A DNA stretch of 34,616 bases from Pseudomonadota bacterium (GTDB lineage Bacteria; Pseudomonadota; Alphaproteobacteria; Rhizobiales; Xanthobacteraceae): positions 1 to 34,616 of the forward strand of contig JAKAPE010000012.1 in the NCBI GenBank assembly GCA_021811945.1, in the 5' to 3' direction. Under the pieces are notes generated by a model. The model had not been told where the DNA came from. It ran no database searches and saw only the letters and a program-made list of their open reading frames with translations. The number at the start of each line of letters is the position of its first letter. Position 1 is the stretch's first letter. The translations under genes were made by a program, and so were the position numbers. Below, piece after piece: positions 18,636 to 28,455 of the stretch.

Positions 18636-18811
18636 CTCATTCCGCGTCAATGCGGCTTATGCACGGGCATATATCACGCCGCTAAGTCTTTGAAGCGACG
18701 CCGAGCCTCATCCACCGCACTTCTCTTGCCCTGAGAATCAATCGTATCTTCAAATACGACCGCTCCTTGGCGGGCACGTGCGAGGCCGAAGGCGAAGGTT
18801 GATTTACTGCG

Positions 18812-20020
18812 ATGGCGATTGACGGCGCAGCACCCCGCGCACCCTACGCTTGCGACCCGGCCCATAGCCGCGGCCGCCTTCATGACGAACCCTTGAGCAA
18901 GACCCGCAGCGTCTTCCGCCGCGACTGTGATCGCATCATCCACTCGACCGCCTTTCGCCGCCTCAAGCACAAGACGCAAGTGTTCGTCTTCGACGAGGGC
19001 GACCATTTTCGCACGCGGCTCACGCACACCCTCGAAGTGGCGCAAATCGCGCGGGCTCTCGCCCGCGCCCTTGGCCTCGATGAAGACCTCGCCGAGGCCC
19101 TCGCGCTCGCCCACGATCTCGGGCACCCGCCATTCGGCCATGCCGGCGAGCGCGCACTCGACGCCTGCCTCGCCGCCTTCGGCGGCTTCGATCACAACGC
19201 CCAAACCTTGCGCGTCGTGACGGCGCTGGAGCGGCACTATCCGACCTTCGACGGGCTCAATCTGACCTGGGAGACGCTCGAAGGCCTGGTCAAGCACAAC
19301 GGCCCGCTCACCGACCACGAAGGAAAACCGCTCGGCCGCTATCGCGCCCACGGCGTGCCCGAAACGATCCTGCAATACACGGCGATGCAGGATCTGCAAT
19401 TGTGGAGTTTTCCGAGTGCAGAGGCACAAGTCGCCGCCGTTGCCGACGACGTTGCCTATGACGCCCACGATATCGACGACGGCCTGCGCGCCGAACTGTT
19501 TTGCGTCGAAGACCTCGCCCACGTCGCGCTGGTGGGAAAGATCAATGGCGATATCCGCGCGGCTTATCCGCATCTCGACGCGGCCCGCGGGGTGCACGAA
19601 CTGGTCCGACGGCTGATCGGCGTGTTGATTGAGGATGTCGTTGCCGAGACCGGGCGCCGGATTGAGGCCATCGATCCGCGCTCGGCCGACGATGTGCGGC
19701 GGGCGCCGGCGGCGGTTGCCGGATTCTCACCCGCAATCGCGGCGGCCGAGCGCGAAATCAAGGGCTTTCTCGAGGCGCAGATGTACCGGCACGCGCGCGT
19801 CAGGCGCGTTATGGAGAGAGCGGCCGGCATCATCCGCGACCTTTTTGCCCGCTACAGTGCTCATCTGGACGATCTGCCGGCGGAGTGGCGGGAAGGGTTC
19901 GCCAGCCTTAGCGCATCCGCAAGGGCGCGCTGCATTGCCGATTTCATCGCCGGCATGACCGACCGCTTCGCGCTCGCCGAGCACGCGCGGCTTTTTGACT
20001 CGACCCCGGAACTGCGCTAG
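18812..20020 (+). CDS. dgt: Deoxyguanosinetriphosphate triphosphohydrolase-like protein
   Basis: 402-residue HD-domain dNTP triphosphohydrolase, which splits dNTPs to the nucleoside and triphosphate and so influences dNTP pools. The HD metal site is complete: H72 in [10 protein letters not shown]101-D102 in [13 protein letters not shown]110, and the downstream aspartate in [11 protein letters not shown]. The signature [20 protein letters not shown] (residues 40-59) marks the alphaproteobacterial short-form subfamily. ATG 18812 gives the standard N-terminus [10 protein letters not shown]. It lies 74 bases before argS, a conserved pairing. Confidence 0.95.
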   Translation: MAIDGAAPRAPYACDPAHSRGRLHDEPLSKTRSVFRRDCDRIIHSTAFRRLKHKTQVFVFDEGDHFRTRLTHTLEVAQIARALARALGLDEDLAEALALAHDLGHPPFGHAGERALDACLAAFGGFDHNAQTLRVVTALERHYPTFDGLNLTWETLEGLVKHNGPLTDHEGKPLGRYRAHGVPETILQYTAMQDLQLWSFPSAEAQVAAVADDVAYDAHDIDDGLRAELFCVEDLAHVALVGKINGDIRAAYPHLDAARGVHELVRRLIGVLIEDVVAETGRRIEAIDPRSADDVRRAPAAVAGFSPAIAAAEREIKGFLEAQMYRHARVRRVMERAAGIIRDLFARYSAHLDDLPAEWREGFASLSASARARCIADFIAGMTDRFALAEHARLFDSTPELR

Positions 20021-20094
20021 GCGCGCGGCGCTTCAAGCGTTCGCGCCAACATGGCGGCAACCCTTACGCCGCACCGCTTTTTCCGCCGCTTTCA

Positions 20095-21873
20095 ATGGCC
20101 ACCAGCAACATTTTTGTGCAAATCCTCGATCGCGTTCGCAAAGCAAGCGACGCCTTGATTGCGGCCGGCATCTTGCCAGCCGGCATCGACTTCTCACGCG
20201 TGAGCGTTGAGCCGCCACGCGATCCGGCCCATGGCGACATGGCGACTAACGCCGCCATGGTGCTGGCCAGAGAGGCCGGCAGGAAGCCGCGCGAGCTGGC
20301 GGAAGCCCTCGCGGAACAGCTTCGCACCGGAGACCTGATCGGCAAAGTCGAGATCGCCGGCCCAGGCTTTATCAACCTGACGCTCAACCCTGCGGCCTGG
20401 ATCGCGGCTCTGCGCACCGCGGTCCAACTTGGTCCGCGTTACGGCAAAAGCGATCTCGGCGGCGGCGTTCGGGTCAACGTCGAATATGTTTCAGCCAATC
20501 CCACTGGGCCGATGCACATCGGCCATTGCCGCGGCGCAGTGTTCGGCGATGCGCTGGCGAACTTGCTGGATTTCACTGGCCATAAGGTTACGCGCGAATA
20601 CTACGTCAACGACGCCGGCGCGCAGGTCGATCAGCTCGCGCGCTCGGCGTTTTTGCGCTACCGGGAGGCGCTGGGCGAGGACATCGGCGAAATCCCGGAG
20701 GGGCTTTATCCCGGCGAATATCTAAAACCGGTCGGTGAGGCGCTTGCTGCGAAACTTGGCAATGCGTTGCTGATGCAGCCCGAAGCCGAATGGTTACCGC
20801 TGGTGCGCGCAAAGGCGATCGAGACGATGATGGCGACCGTGCGCGCCGATCTTGCCGGCCTCAATGTCAAGCACGATCTCTTCTCTTCCGAGCGCGACCT
20901 GGTCGAAGGCAATATCGACCGCGTCGCAGAATCGATCAAATGGCTGCGCGCGCTCGGCTGTGTCTACGAAGGCCGGTTGCCGCCGCCGAAGGGTGCGCCG
21001 GTGGAGGACTGGGAGGACCGTGAACAGACTCTGTTCCGCTCGACCGCCTTCGGTGACGACGTCGATCGTCCGCTAAGAAAATCTGACGGCTCCTACACTT
21101 ATTTTGCCGCCGACATCGCCTACCACCGCGGCAAGATCGAGCGCGGCTTTCGCACATTGATCGACGTTTGGGGCGCCGATCACGGCGGCTATATCAAGCG
21201 GATGAAGGCCGCCGTTCAGGCGTTGAGCGATGGCGAGGCCGAGCTCGACGTCAAGCTGATCCAGTTGGTGCGGCTCTTGCGCGCCGGCGAGCCGGTCAAG
21301 ATGTCGAAGCGGGCGGGGGAGTTCGTGACGCTGCGCGAGGTCGTGGACGAAGTGGGGCGGGACGCCGTGCGCTTCATGATGCTGTTTCGCAAGAACGACG
21401 CCGTGCTCGATTTCGACCTCGCCAAAGTGATCGAACAGTCGCGCGACAATCCCGTGTTCTACGTCCAGTACGGGCATGCTCGCGGTCAGTCGGTATTTCG
21501 CAACGCTCGGGCGGCCTTTCCCGACCTGCCGGCGGATTTCGCCGATCCGGCGGTTCTGGCCGAGGCAAGCCTCGATCGGCTTTCCGACCCCGCGGAACTT
21601 TCACTCATTCGGCAGATTGCGCTTTATCCGCGGGTGATCGAAGCTGCCGCGGCCGCCCACGAGCCGCATCGAATTGCCTTTTATCTCTTCGACTTGGCGA
21701 GCCAATTTCATGCGTTTTGGACGCTGGGAAACAGCGCGCCACATTTACGCTTCATTATCCAGAATGATCGACAAATGACCGTGGCTCGCCTCGTGCTTGT
21801 ACAAGCGCTTGTCACCGTGCTCGCCTCGGGGCTCGCTTTGCTCGGCGTCGAGGCCCCGAACGAGATGCGTTAG
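20095..21873 (+). CDS. argS: Arginine--tRNA ligase
   Basis: 592-residue class I aminoacyl-tRNA synthetase charging tRNA-Arg. The N-terminal additional domain (residues 1-100) contains the usual [11 protein letters not shown] block. The catalytic core has [12 protein letters not shown], with HIGH at 141-144, and the KMSKR loop is at 402-406. A C-terminal helical anticodon-binding domain ends in the conserved LGVEAPNEM. Length is normal. No strong Shine-Dalgarno precedes ATG 20095. It is in the dgt-argS-SPOR-nagZ string. Confidence 0.97.
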   Translation: MATSNIFVQILDRVRKASDALIAAGILPAGIDFSRVSVEPPRDPAHGDMATNAAMVLAREAGRKPRELAEALAEQLRTGDLIGKVEIAGPGFINLTLNPAAWIAALRTAVQLGPRYGKSDLGGGVRVNVEYVSANPTGPMHIGHCRGAVFGDALANLLDFTGHKVTREYYVNDAGAQVDQLARSAFLRYREALGEDIGEIPEGLYPGEYLKPVGEALAAKLGNALLMQPEAEWLPLVRAKAIETMMATVRADLAGLNVKHDLFSSERDLVEGNIDRVAESIKWLRALGCVYEGRLPPPKGAPVEDWEDREQTLFRSTAFGDDVDRPLRKSDGSYTYFAADIAYHRGKIERGFRTLIDVWGADHGGYIKRMKAAVQALSDGEAELDVKLIQLVRLLRAGEPVKMSKRAGEFVTLREVVDEVGRDAVRFMMLFRKNDAVLDFDLAKVIEQSRDNPVFYVQYGHARGQSVFRNARAAFPDLPADFADPAVLAEASLDRLSDPAELSLIRQIALYPRVIEAAAAAHEPHRIAFYLFDLASQFHAFWTLGNSAPHLRFIIQNDRQMTVARLVLVQALVTVLASGLALLGVEAPNEMR

Positions 21874-21965
21874 TCCCTCTCCATCATGCTGGCGGGGGCG
21901 GGCAGCCGTGGTCGAGGGAACAAACCGATCGTTTAAATCTCAACGCCCGGATCGAGGCCAAAGCG

Positions 21966-23573
21966 ATGGCTGACAACAATTACCGTTCCTCCCGCAGGCG
22001 CGATCCCCTCCCGCGCGGTGAATCAGATCTCGATGCGAACGCGGCCGCCAGCGACCCGCTGGCGGAGCTGGCGCGGCTAATCGGCCAGGGTGAGCCGTCC
22101 GGCGCCGACGGAGTTTACGAGCAGCCCGGACGGGCGCCGTCGGCCGAAACCGCGACGGCCTCCAGTGTCGACTGGGGGGCCGATGCGGCCTATGCCGACG
22201 ACTACGGCCGGACGGACAACCGCGCTGTCGGGCCTTCGGCCGATCCGTACGCCGCGATGCCGCAAGATCGCGGGCAAGAACAGGATTACACACACGAGGA
22301 TGAACCGCTGTCCGGCCGATATTTTCCCGGTCCCGCGCAGAAACTCGATGGTTCCCGCGCCGATGAGGTCGGCGGGGCGAGGGCCGACTATGCGTCTGAG
22401 CCTGACGAACTGCCGCCGGTTGCGCCCGGCCGCCACCTGCCGATGTTCGCGTCGCCGGCCTATGATGACCGCCTGGAGCGCGAATATCAGGAGCAAGACG
22501 GCGAGCAATATCCGGAGAATGACTATGAAGATGGTGCCGCAAGGCCGCGCCGGCGGGGTGCTATCGCTGTCGTGATGGCGGTGCTGGGTCTCGCCGTACT
22601 GGGAACGGCGGGCGCCTTTGGCTATCGCGCCATGTTCGGCCGTTCCGTGTTGCCGACGCTGCCACCGATCATTAAGGCGAGCGTCGGCCCCAACAAAATC
22701 GTGCCGAACACGGGGCATGCGAAAGCGAGCAATTCGGGCGCGGCCGCCGCAGCCGGCGCGGGTTCGTCAGTCAGCGGCGCGGCACGCTTGGCTCCGCCTG
22801 CGGAAAAGCCGGTCGATATCCATCAATCGGTGCAAACGGCTCCTCGTGTCGTCTCGACGATTCCGATTGTAGCCAGTGCGAGCCCGGTCCCGCCCGTGGC
22901 AGCGACCGCCGGCCAGCCGCCGGGCACGGCGCCATCCACACCTTCATCGGGGGTCGCAGGAGCACCACCCGCTCCAGCAGCCGCAGCCGCAACGCAGCCC
23001 GCTGCCGTCCCTGCAACCGCTCCCCCGCCGCAAACGGCGAAAGCCGCGCCCGCTGCGGCGCCGGCGGCCTTGGGGCCGAAGTCGATCCACACTGTGATCA
23101 TCCATGCCGATCAACAAAGGAGCGACCGAACCGCGGCGACGGGTTCGCCGGCGCGCCGGCACAGAGCGTCGACGACGGTGGCAACGCGTCGTGCTGATAG
23201 GCCGCTTTCGATCATGCCGGGTGCCGGCGACGATTCGACCGCTCCGAGGGAACATGGACGGCGAGGCACCGCACCGATGGCATTAGCAAGCGCCGAGCCC
23301 ACCAATACAACGGCAGCGTCCGGCGGGGGCTATGCGGTGCAAGTAACGTCCCAGCGCACTGCGGCCCAAGCCAAGGCGGCGTTTCGCGCTCTGCGCGGCA
23401 GATACCCGCATCAGTTCGGCGGCCGCGCGCCGATCATTCACCGCGTCGATCTTGGAGCAAAAGGCACCTACTATCGCGCGCTCGTCGGCCCCTTTGCCTC
23501 GGTGGAGGCGGCCGCCCAAATGTGCAGCAGCCTGAAGGCTGCCGGTGGCAACTGCCTCATCCAGAGAAATTAG
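21966..23573 (+). CDS. SPOR-domain cell-division-associated membrane protein
   Basis: 535-residue bitopic inner-membrane protein. An acidic, low-complexity cytoplasmic region (1-190) precedes one transmembrane helix (about 198-220, GAIAVVMAVLGLAVLGTAGA). A long Ala/Pro-rich periplasmic linker (about 225-450) follows, then a C-terminal SPOR domain (about 455-535: YAVQVTSQRTAAQAKAAFR ... YYRALVGPFASVEAA). SPOR domains bind denuded glycan strands of septal peptidoglycan, so it should localise to the division site. Neighbouring nagZ also acts on peptidoglycan. The segment near residues 380-445 is Arg/Thr-rich and unlike the flanking Ala/Pro linker. Confidence 0.88.
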   Translation: MADNNYRSSRRRDPLPRGESDLDANAAASDPLAELARLIGQGEPSGADGVYEQPGRAPSAETATASSVDWGADAAYADDYGRTDNRAVGPSADPYAAMPQDRGQEQDYTHEDEPLSGRYFPGPAQKLDGSRADEVGGARADYASEPDELPPVAPGRHLPMFASPAYDDRLEREYQEQDGEQYPENDYEDGAARPRRRGAIAVVMAVLGLAVLGTAGAFGYRAMFGRSVLPTLPPIIKASVGPNKIVPNTGHAKASNSGAAAAAGAGSSVSGAARLAPPAEKPVDIHQSVQTAPRVVSTIPIVASASPVPPVAATAGQPPGTAPSTPSSGVAGAPPAPAAAAATQPAAVPATAPPPQTAKAAPAAAPAALGPKSIHTVIIHADQQRSDRTAATGSPARRHRASTTVATRRADRPLSIMPGAGDDSTAPREHGRRGTAPMALASAEPTNTTAASGGGYAVQVTSQRTAAQAKAAFRALRGRYPHQFGGRAPIIHRVDLGAKGTYYRALVGPFASVEAAAQMCSSLKAAGGNCLIQRN

Positions 23574-23620
23574 CGGCGGCGCGCTTGACCCTCGCGCCAG
23601 GCGCCGGCTAAGCGGCCGCA

Positions 23621-24649
23621 ATGCGCGCCTTTATCAGCGGACTTAAGGGACCGGAACTGACGGATCGCGAATACGCCTTCCTGCGCGAGGCGCAGCCTTG
23701 GGGTATCATCATCTTCAAGCGCAACATCGCGGGACCCGAGGCTTTACGCCGGCTGATCGACGGGGCGCGTAACGCGGTCGGTCGCGACGCGCCGGCCCTG
23801 ATCGATCAGGAAGGTGGCCGGGTACAGCGCCTTGGGCCGCCACATTGGCCAAACTACCCGCCGGGTGCGGCCTATGGCGCGCTCTACGACCGCGACCGCG
23901 ACGTCGCGCTGGCGGCAGCGCGGCTTGGCGCGCGCCTCATCGCGGCCGATCTGTCCGCTGTCGGCCTCGATGTCGATTGCATGCCGATTGCCGACGTGCC
24001 GGCGGCCGCTGCCGACCCGATCGTCGGCGACCGCGCCTATGGCCGCGAGCCGGGCAAAGTGATCGCCCTCGCCGGCGCGATCGCGCAAGGCCTGGCCGAT
24101 GGCGGCGTCTTGCCGGTGATCAAGCACATACCCGGCCACGGCCGCGCCGGCAGCGACAGCCACAGCAGCCTGCCGGTGGTCAATGCCGACCGCTCGACGC
24201 TCGAAGCCACGGATTTCGCGGTTTTTCGCGCCCTCGCGACGCTGCCGCTCGCCATGACTGCACATGTTGTGTTCAGCGCCATAGATCCGATAGCGCCGGC
24301 CACCATTTCGAAAACTATAATACGGCAGGTGATTCGTGAGTCGATCGGTTTTGACGGCCTCTTGATGAGCGACGATTTATCCATGGGCGCGCTGTCCGGT
24401 TCGCTCGGCGAGCGCGCCGCAGCGGCTCTTGCCGCGGGCTGCGACGTGGTGCTCCACTGCAACGGCAACATGGCCGAGATGTGCGCCGTTGCCGGCGCGG
24501 CGCCCGTGCTCGTTGGCGCGGCGGCGCGGCGGGCCGCAGCGGCGCTGGCGGCGAAGAGGCCGGCGGTGCCGATCGATCTTGCGGCGGCGCGCGCCACTTT
24601 CGCCGACGTCATGAGCGGTGCCTTTCGGCCGGCGGGGGAGTGCGCATGA
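23621..24649 (+). CDS. nagZ: Beta-N-acetylhexosaminidase NagZ
   Basis: 342-residue glycoside hydrolase family 3 enzyme that removes GlcNAc from muropeptide fragments during cell-wall recycling in the cytoplasm. The family signature KHIPGHGRAGSDSH (168-181) carries the mobile catalytic His/Asp loop, DQEGGRVQR (about 63-71) binds substrate, and the nucleophile is D251 in MSDDLSMGAL. No signal peptide is present, as expected. Its stop overlaps the scpA start by four bases (ATGA), a link conserved in alphaproteobacteria. Confidence 0.96.
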   Translation: MRAFISGLKGPELTDREYAFLREAQPWGIIIFKRNIAGPEALRRLIDGARNAVGRDAPALIDQEGGRVQRLGPPHWPNYPPGAAYGALYDRDRDVALAAARLGARLIAADLSAVGLDVDCMPIADVPAAAADPIVGDRAYGREPGKVIALAGAIAQGLADGGVLPVIKHIPGHGRAGSDSHSSLPVVNADRSTLEATDFAVFRALATLPLAMTAHVVFSAIDPIAPATISKTIIRQVIRESIGFDGLLMSDDLSMGALSGSLGERAAAALAAGCDVVLHCNGNMAEMCAVAGAAPVLVGAAARRAAAALAAKRPAVPIDLAAARATFADVMSGAFRPAGECA

Positions 24650-25467
24650 GCGCCGAGAACTTGCAGTTTGCCGCCGAATTGCCCGCACGCGGCGCCGATG
24701 AGCCTGCTCTGCTGATCGACGTCGAGGGTTTCGAGGGTCCACTCGACCTGCTGCTGACGCTGGCACGCCAGCAGAAAGTCGATCTCACCAAGATTTCGAT
24801 CCTCGCGCTTGCCGACCAGTATCTGGCTTTCATCGAAGCGGCGCGCAATCTGCGCCTGGAACTCGCCGCCGACTACCTGGTGATGGCGGCATGGCTCGCC
24901 TATCTCAAATCGCGTCTGCTGCTGCCCGAACGGTCCGAGCCTGACGGCGCCAGCGCGGAGGAGCTGGCGACGGCGCTGGCGCAGCGCCTGCGCCGGCTCG
25001 AAGCGATCCGCCAAGTGGCCGAGCAACTGCTCAACCGACCGCAGCTCGGCCGCGAGGTCTTTGCCCGCGGCCAGCCGGAACCGATCGCCGAGGTGCAACG
25101 TCCGCAGTGGTCAGCAACGCTCTACGATCTTCTCTCCGCCTATGCGGTGCGGCGCCAGCAGCAGGCGAGGGCGTCTGTACGTGTGCCCAAACGCACAGTC
25201 TGGTCGTTGGCCGAAGCGCGCGAGGCGCTGGAGAGGTTGATCGGCGAGGCCGTCAACTGGAACGCGCTCGATCAGTATCTCGTCGAATACCTGGTCGAGC
25301 CGGCGCTGCGGGCCACGGTCCGGGCGTCGAGCTTTGCCGCGGCGCTCGAATTGGCGCGCGAAGGTCGTATCGATCTGCATCAGCACGCGGCCTTTGCTCC
25401 GCTTTACCTGCGCAGGCGGCGCGAGCGGAATGAAAGCGGCGGCATAACGACAATGGAAAATCGATAA
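24646..25467 (+). CDS. scpA: Segregation and condensation protein A
   Basis: 273-residue kleisin subunit that bridges SMC heads with ScpB in the bacterial condensin complex. The N-terminal FEGPLDLLLTLARQQKVDL block (about 28-46) and ADYLVMAAWLAYLKSRLLLP (about 79-98) are diagnostic, and a C-terminal winged-helix-like region lies at about 185-260. ATG 24646 overlaps the nagZ stop and follows GGGGGAG, so translation is coupled. scpB starts 12 bases after its stop. Confidence 0.95.
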   Translation: MSAENLQFAAELPARGADEPALLIDVEGFEGPLDLLLTLARQQKVDLTKISILALADQYLAFIEAARNLRLELAADYLVMAAWLAYLKSRLLLPERSEPDGASAEELATALAQRLRRLEAIRQVAEQLLNRPQLGREVFARGQPEPIAEVQRPQWSATLYDLLSAYAVRRQQQARASVRVPKRTVWSLAEAREALERLIGEAVNWNALDQYLVEYLVEPALRATVRASSFAAALELAREGRIDLHQHAAFAPLYLRRRRERNESGGITTMENR

Positions 25468-25479
25468 GGGGGCCGAGCG

Positions 25480-26208
25480 GTGGCGAATGTTGCGGAAATG
25501 CGTGTGATTGTCGGCGATCGAGACATTGGCGCGACAGCCTCCGGCGAGCGCCGAGAAGTGCCGCGCACTGAGGAGTTGCGCATTCTCGAAGCATTGCTGT
25601 TTGCCGCCGAGGAGCCGCTCGACGAGAAAGCTTTGGCGGCGCGCCTGCCGGTCGGTACCGACGTTCGCACGTTGCTGTTGCGCTTGCAGGAGGAGTACGC
25701 CCCGCGCGGGGTGAATCTTGTGCGCGTGGGCGGCAAATGGTCGCTGCGCACGGCAGGCGATCTGGCTTGGCTGCTGACGCGCGAGTCGGTGGTGACGAAG
25801 AAGCTTTCGCGTGCCGCGATCGAAACGCTCGCGATTGTCGCCTACCATCAGCCGGTGACACGAGCCGAAATCGAGGAGATCCGCGGCGTAACTACCTCGA
25901 AAGGCACCCTGGACGTACTTTTGGAGACTGGCTGGGTGCGCTTGCGCGGGCGGCGTAAGGCCCCAGGCCGGCCGGTGACCTACGGCACGACTGAGACGTT
26001 TCTCTCGCATTTCGGCCTTGACGCCCTCTCCGACCTGCCCGGTCTTGACGAGCTCAAGGGCGCCGGTCTTCTCGATAACGCGCTGCCGGTGGGTTTTGGC
26101 GTACCATTGCCGTCGGACGATCCGGCGCTGCGCGAGGATGAAGAGCCGCTGGAGCCGGAGCGGCTCGATCTCGGCCTTGCTCCCGCGGCTGAGCAAGCCG
26201 AAGAATAG
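25480..26208 (+). CDS. scpB: Segregation and condensation protein B
   Basis: 242-residue ScpB, which dimerises and binds the ScpA kleisin in the Smc-ScpAB complex. Tandem winged-helix domains span about 25-190, with ILEALLFAAEEPLDEKALA (about 35-53), SRAAIETLAIVAYHQPVTRAEIEEIRG (about 109-135) and the GRPVTYGTTETFLSHFGL block (about 163-180). The start is GTG 25480 with GGGGG upstream. The acidic C-terminal tail (about 205-242) is typical of alphaproteobacterial versions. Confidence 0.95.
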   Translation: MANVAEMRVIVGDRDIGATASGERREVPRTEELRILEALLFAAEEPLDEKALAARLPVGTDVRTLLLRLQEEYAPRGVNLVRVGGKWSLRTAGDLAWLLTRESVVTKKLSRAAIETLAIVAYHQPVTRAEIEEIRGVTTSKGTLDVLLETGWVRLRGRRKAPGRPVTYGTTETFLSHFGLDALSDLPGLDELKGAGLLDNALPVGFGVPLPSDDPALREDEEPLEPERLDLGLAPAAEQAEE

Positions 26209-26390
26209 CGGTCTGAAGAAGTGGTCTCTTGCCCCCGGCTCGCGCCTTCTGCGGCGAGGCGGGTGAAATTGTTCCGTTGTGGCTCGGTCACGTCGGCCGT
26301 TGCGCTTGTTTTTGCCGCCCTCGACGCCTAATTTCTGAGCGAGATCGGTGGCGTGTCGCGGCGTGGGCCACGCGGCACACGGAGGATTTT

Positions 26391-26630
26391 ATGGGTGGTC
26401 TGAGCATCTGGCATTGGCTGATCGTGGGCGCCGTCTTGCTTCTCGTCTTCGGCGGACGCGGCAAGATTTCGGACATGATGGGCGATGTCGCGAAAGGCAT
26501 CAAAGCCTTCAAGAAAGGTATGGCGGACGAGGAGACGGATGCGGCTAAATCCGGTGCTGCGATGAAGTCCATCGACCAGCAGCCCGGTGGCGAGGTCAAG
26601 TCGCGCGCCGAGAGCGAAAGCAAGGTTTAG
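26391..26630 (+). CDS. tatA: Sec-independent translocase subunit TatA
   Basis: 79-residue TatA, which oligomerises to form the pore-like element of the Tat system exporting folded proteins. It has the N-terminal transmembrane helix [21 protein letters not shown] (about 6-26), followed by the amphipathic helix with the FK-type motif ([10 protein letters not shown], about 36-45) and a charged tail. ATG 26391 has a textbook GGAGG upstream. The 182-base gap after scpB is the largest in this run, so a promoter for tatABC may lie there. Confidence 0.95.
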   Translation: MGGLSIWHWLIVGAVLLLVFGGRGKISDMMGDVAKGIKAFKKGMADEETDAAKSGAAMKSIDQQPGGEVKSRAESESKV

Positions 26631-26728
26631 GCGCTGTCTGACGCCCTCGCGGCTTTTCCCGCCCGCCATTCCGAGGCGGGAAGTGGTGCGGATGGGCGAT
26701 GCGCGGCTGAGCCTGGGAGCTTTTGTTC

Positions 26729-27205
26729 ATGTTCGACATCTCCTGGACCGAGTTTCTGCTGATCGGCGTCGTCGCGCTGGTCGTGATCGGTCCGAAGGAA
26801 CTGCCGGCAGTCATGCGCACCCTGGGGCAGTGGACGCGCAAGGTGCGCGGCATGGCCGCCGATTTCCAGAACCAGTTCCAGGAAGCGCTGCGCGAAGCGG
26901 AAATGGCCGACCTCAAACAGCAGGTCGATGACATGGCGCAGGGCATCAAGAACTACGATCCGCTGAAGGACGTGCGCGACGACTTCGAAGCCATCGGCAA
27001 GGACGTTGAGGCGCCGCCGCAGGCCGTTGCGGCAACTGCGGAGACAGCGGCGGCCTCCGCCGCCGAGCCTGCAGCCGAAATTCCAGTCGCTGCGGCAACG
27101 GCCGCGCACGGTGACGAAGATATCGTCGGCGCCGGCGCTGGTGCCGTGGCGCCGGCAGCCGCCGAACAGACCGTCCGGCCGCAGAGCACAGGCCACACGG
27201 GATGA
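26729..27205 (+). CDS. tatB: Sec-independent translocase subunit TatB
   Basis: 158-residue TatB, part of the TatBC receptor for twin-arginine signal peptides. It begins [26 protein letters not shown], a transmembrane helix followed by the conserved GPKELP hinge (about 21-26). A long amphipathic helix follows (about 28-95), and an Ala-rich tail (about 95-158) completes the protein. ATG 26729 is chosen over TTG 26723, as it gives the canonical MFDI start. Its stop overlaps the tatC start (ATGA). Confidence 0.95.
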   Translation: MFDISWTEFLLIGVVALVVIGPKELPAVMRTLGQWTRKVRGMAADFQNQFQEALREAEMADLKQQVDDMAQGIKNYDPLKDVRDDFEAIGKDVEAPPQAVAATAETAAASAAEPAAEIPVAAATAAHGDEDIVGAGAGAVAPAAAEQTVRPQSTGHTG

Positions 27206-28035
27206 CCCGCGAGGAAGAAGAAAGCGCAATCGAGGCCACCAAGGCGCCCCTGATGGAGCACTTGGTCGAGCTGCGCGCGCGGCTGATCAAGTCGATCGCC
27301 GCCTTTGCGCTTGCCGCGATCGTCTGCTTCTTTTTCGCCCGCCATATCTACAACGTGCTGACCTGGCCTTACGTCTGGGTGGCCGGCGCGGCGAACGCCA
27401 AATTCATCTATACCGGCCTGCTTGAATATTTCGTCGTCCAGCTCAAGCTTGCGCTGTTCGGCGCCGCCTTCATTTCCTTTCCGGTCGTGGCGTCGCAGAT
27501 TTACATGTTCGTCGCCCCCGGCCTCTACCGCAACGAGCGCCAGGCGTTTCTGCCTTATCTGATCGCCACGCCGATCTTCTTCCTCCTGGGATCGCTCCTC
27601 GTCTATTTGGTGGTCTGGCCCCTGATCTCGCGCTTTTCGCTGAGCATGCAGCAGCTCGGCGGCCCGGGCGAGGCGACGATCGAGCTGTTGCCGAAGGTTT
27701 CGGACTATCTGTCGCTGATGATGAAGTTGATGCTGGCCTTCGGCGTCGCCTTCCAGCTCCCGGTGATCCTCACGCTCCTTGGCCGCGTCGGCATCATCAC
27801 GTCCGACCAGCTCAAGGCGAAACGCCGCTATTTCATCGTCGGCGCCTTCGTCATCGCCGCCATTCTCACCCCGCCCGACGTGCTGAGCCAGATGTCGCTC
27901 GCCTTGCCGCTGCTGGCGCTCTACGAGGGCTCGATCTGGTCGGTGCGCTGGGTCGAGCGCCGCGCCGCTGCCGAGCGCGCGGCCCGTGAAGCCGCCGAGG
28001 CCGCGCAGGCGACGCAGGGCAATCCGGCGGAGTGA
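27202..28035 (+). CDS. tatC: Sec-independent translocase subunit TatC
   Basis: 277-residue six-helix TatC, the core receptor of the Tat translocase. Landmarks are [14 protein letters not shown] (about 18-31) at the cytoplasmic N-terminus, the periplasmic cap [11 protein letters not shown] (about 103-113), the membrane-embedded [10 protein letters not shown] (about 182-191), and [13 protein letters not shown] (about 219-231). The first residues (EEEESAIEA) and last thirty are charged. It completes a full tatABC operon. Confidence 0.97.
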   Translation: MTREEEESAIEATKAPLMEHLVELRARLIKSIAAFALAAIVCFFFARHIYNVLTWPYVWVAGAANAKFIYTGLLEYFVVQLKLALFGAAFISFPVVASQIYMFVAPGLYRNERQAFLPYLIATPIFFLLGSLLVYLVVWPLISRFSLSMQQLGGPGEATIELLPKVSDYLSLMMKLMLAFGVAFQLPVILTLLGRVGIITSDQLKAKRRYFIVGAFVIAAILTPPDVLSQMSLALPLLALYEGSIWSVRWVERRAAAERAAREAAEAAQATQGNPAE

Positions 28036-28070
28036 TTGGCGCCTATAATGATGGATGGGCGCCTATAATG
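28035..28070. repeat. Direct repeat containing two TATAAT boxes
   Basis: GAT(T/G)GGCGCCTATAATG occurs twice with a 20-base period (28034-28050 and 28054-28070), starting at the tatC stop codon. Each copy carries TATAAT, the sigma-70 -10 consensus, but neither has a recognisable -35 at 16-18 bases. It begins the 420-base tatC-serS gap. Confidence 0.75.
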
Positions 28071-28161
28071 TCTGCGACGCGATTCTGATTCGTCATGGCC
28101 GGGTAAAAACGCACGAGAGCGCCTTTCAGCTATTGACCCGGCAATTCATCGGCCGTTAGGA

Positions 28162-28446
28162 CCGTCACCCTGAGGGGCTCGCCGCGAAGCGGCGAGCCTC
28201 GAAGAGCGACGGCCGGGGCAGTTTCGACGCCTCGGCCGCATCCTTCGAGGCTCGCCACGCAAGTCGGGTATTTCCGACTTGCGCACTTTACGTTGCCGAT
28301 CTCGGAAACATCCGAGATCGGTGGCGCGCGCCTCAGAGAATGTGAATCTATTCGACTTTTGTAGTTTTCACCCCTGCTAACCCATTGATTTGACTCAGGT
28401 CGAAAAGTGCCGGAATTAAAAGATTCACAAGCTCTCAGGATGACGG
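28162..28446. repeat. Composite inverted-repeat element (REP/BIME-like) upstream of serS
   Basis: The element has terminal inverted repeats CCGTCACCCTGAG (28162-28174) and CTCAGGATGACGG (28434-28446), matching at 12 of 13 positions. Inside are a 10-bp stem with a GAA loop (28176-28198), a 13-bp inverted pair GCGAGCCTCGAAG / CTTCGAGGCTCGC (28192-28204 and 28243-28255), and two successive 10-bp stems with 6-base loops. Those stems (28258-28283 and 28296-28321) both have TCGG-N6-CCGA tips. A further inner inverted pair is GAGAATGTGAATCT / AGATTCACAAGCTC (28336-28349, 28421-28434). Palindromic elements of this style are dispersed in Bradyrhizobium-type genomes. No coding frame was recognised in 28036-28455. 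The serS ATG lies nine bases after the element. Confidence 0.8.
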
Positions 28447-28455
28447 GACACAGGC

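Noticed and set aside
18674-18811. Reverse open tail ending ...GKRSAVDEARRRFKDLAA before dgt
   Set aside because: It looks somewhat protein-like, but has no start codon before running into the dgt coding region on the opposite strand, and I recognise no family. At best it is the end of a decayed gene.
18674-19597. 307-residue reverse open frame over dgt
   Set aside because: It is a shadow of the strongly supported dgt gene, which has an intact HD metal site.
28192-28321. Possible CRISPR-like or rRNA-like structured region
   Set aside because: The repeats are inverted, not regularly spaced direct repeats with unique spacers, and no rRNA or riboswitch core is recognisable. A REP/BIME-type element fits better.
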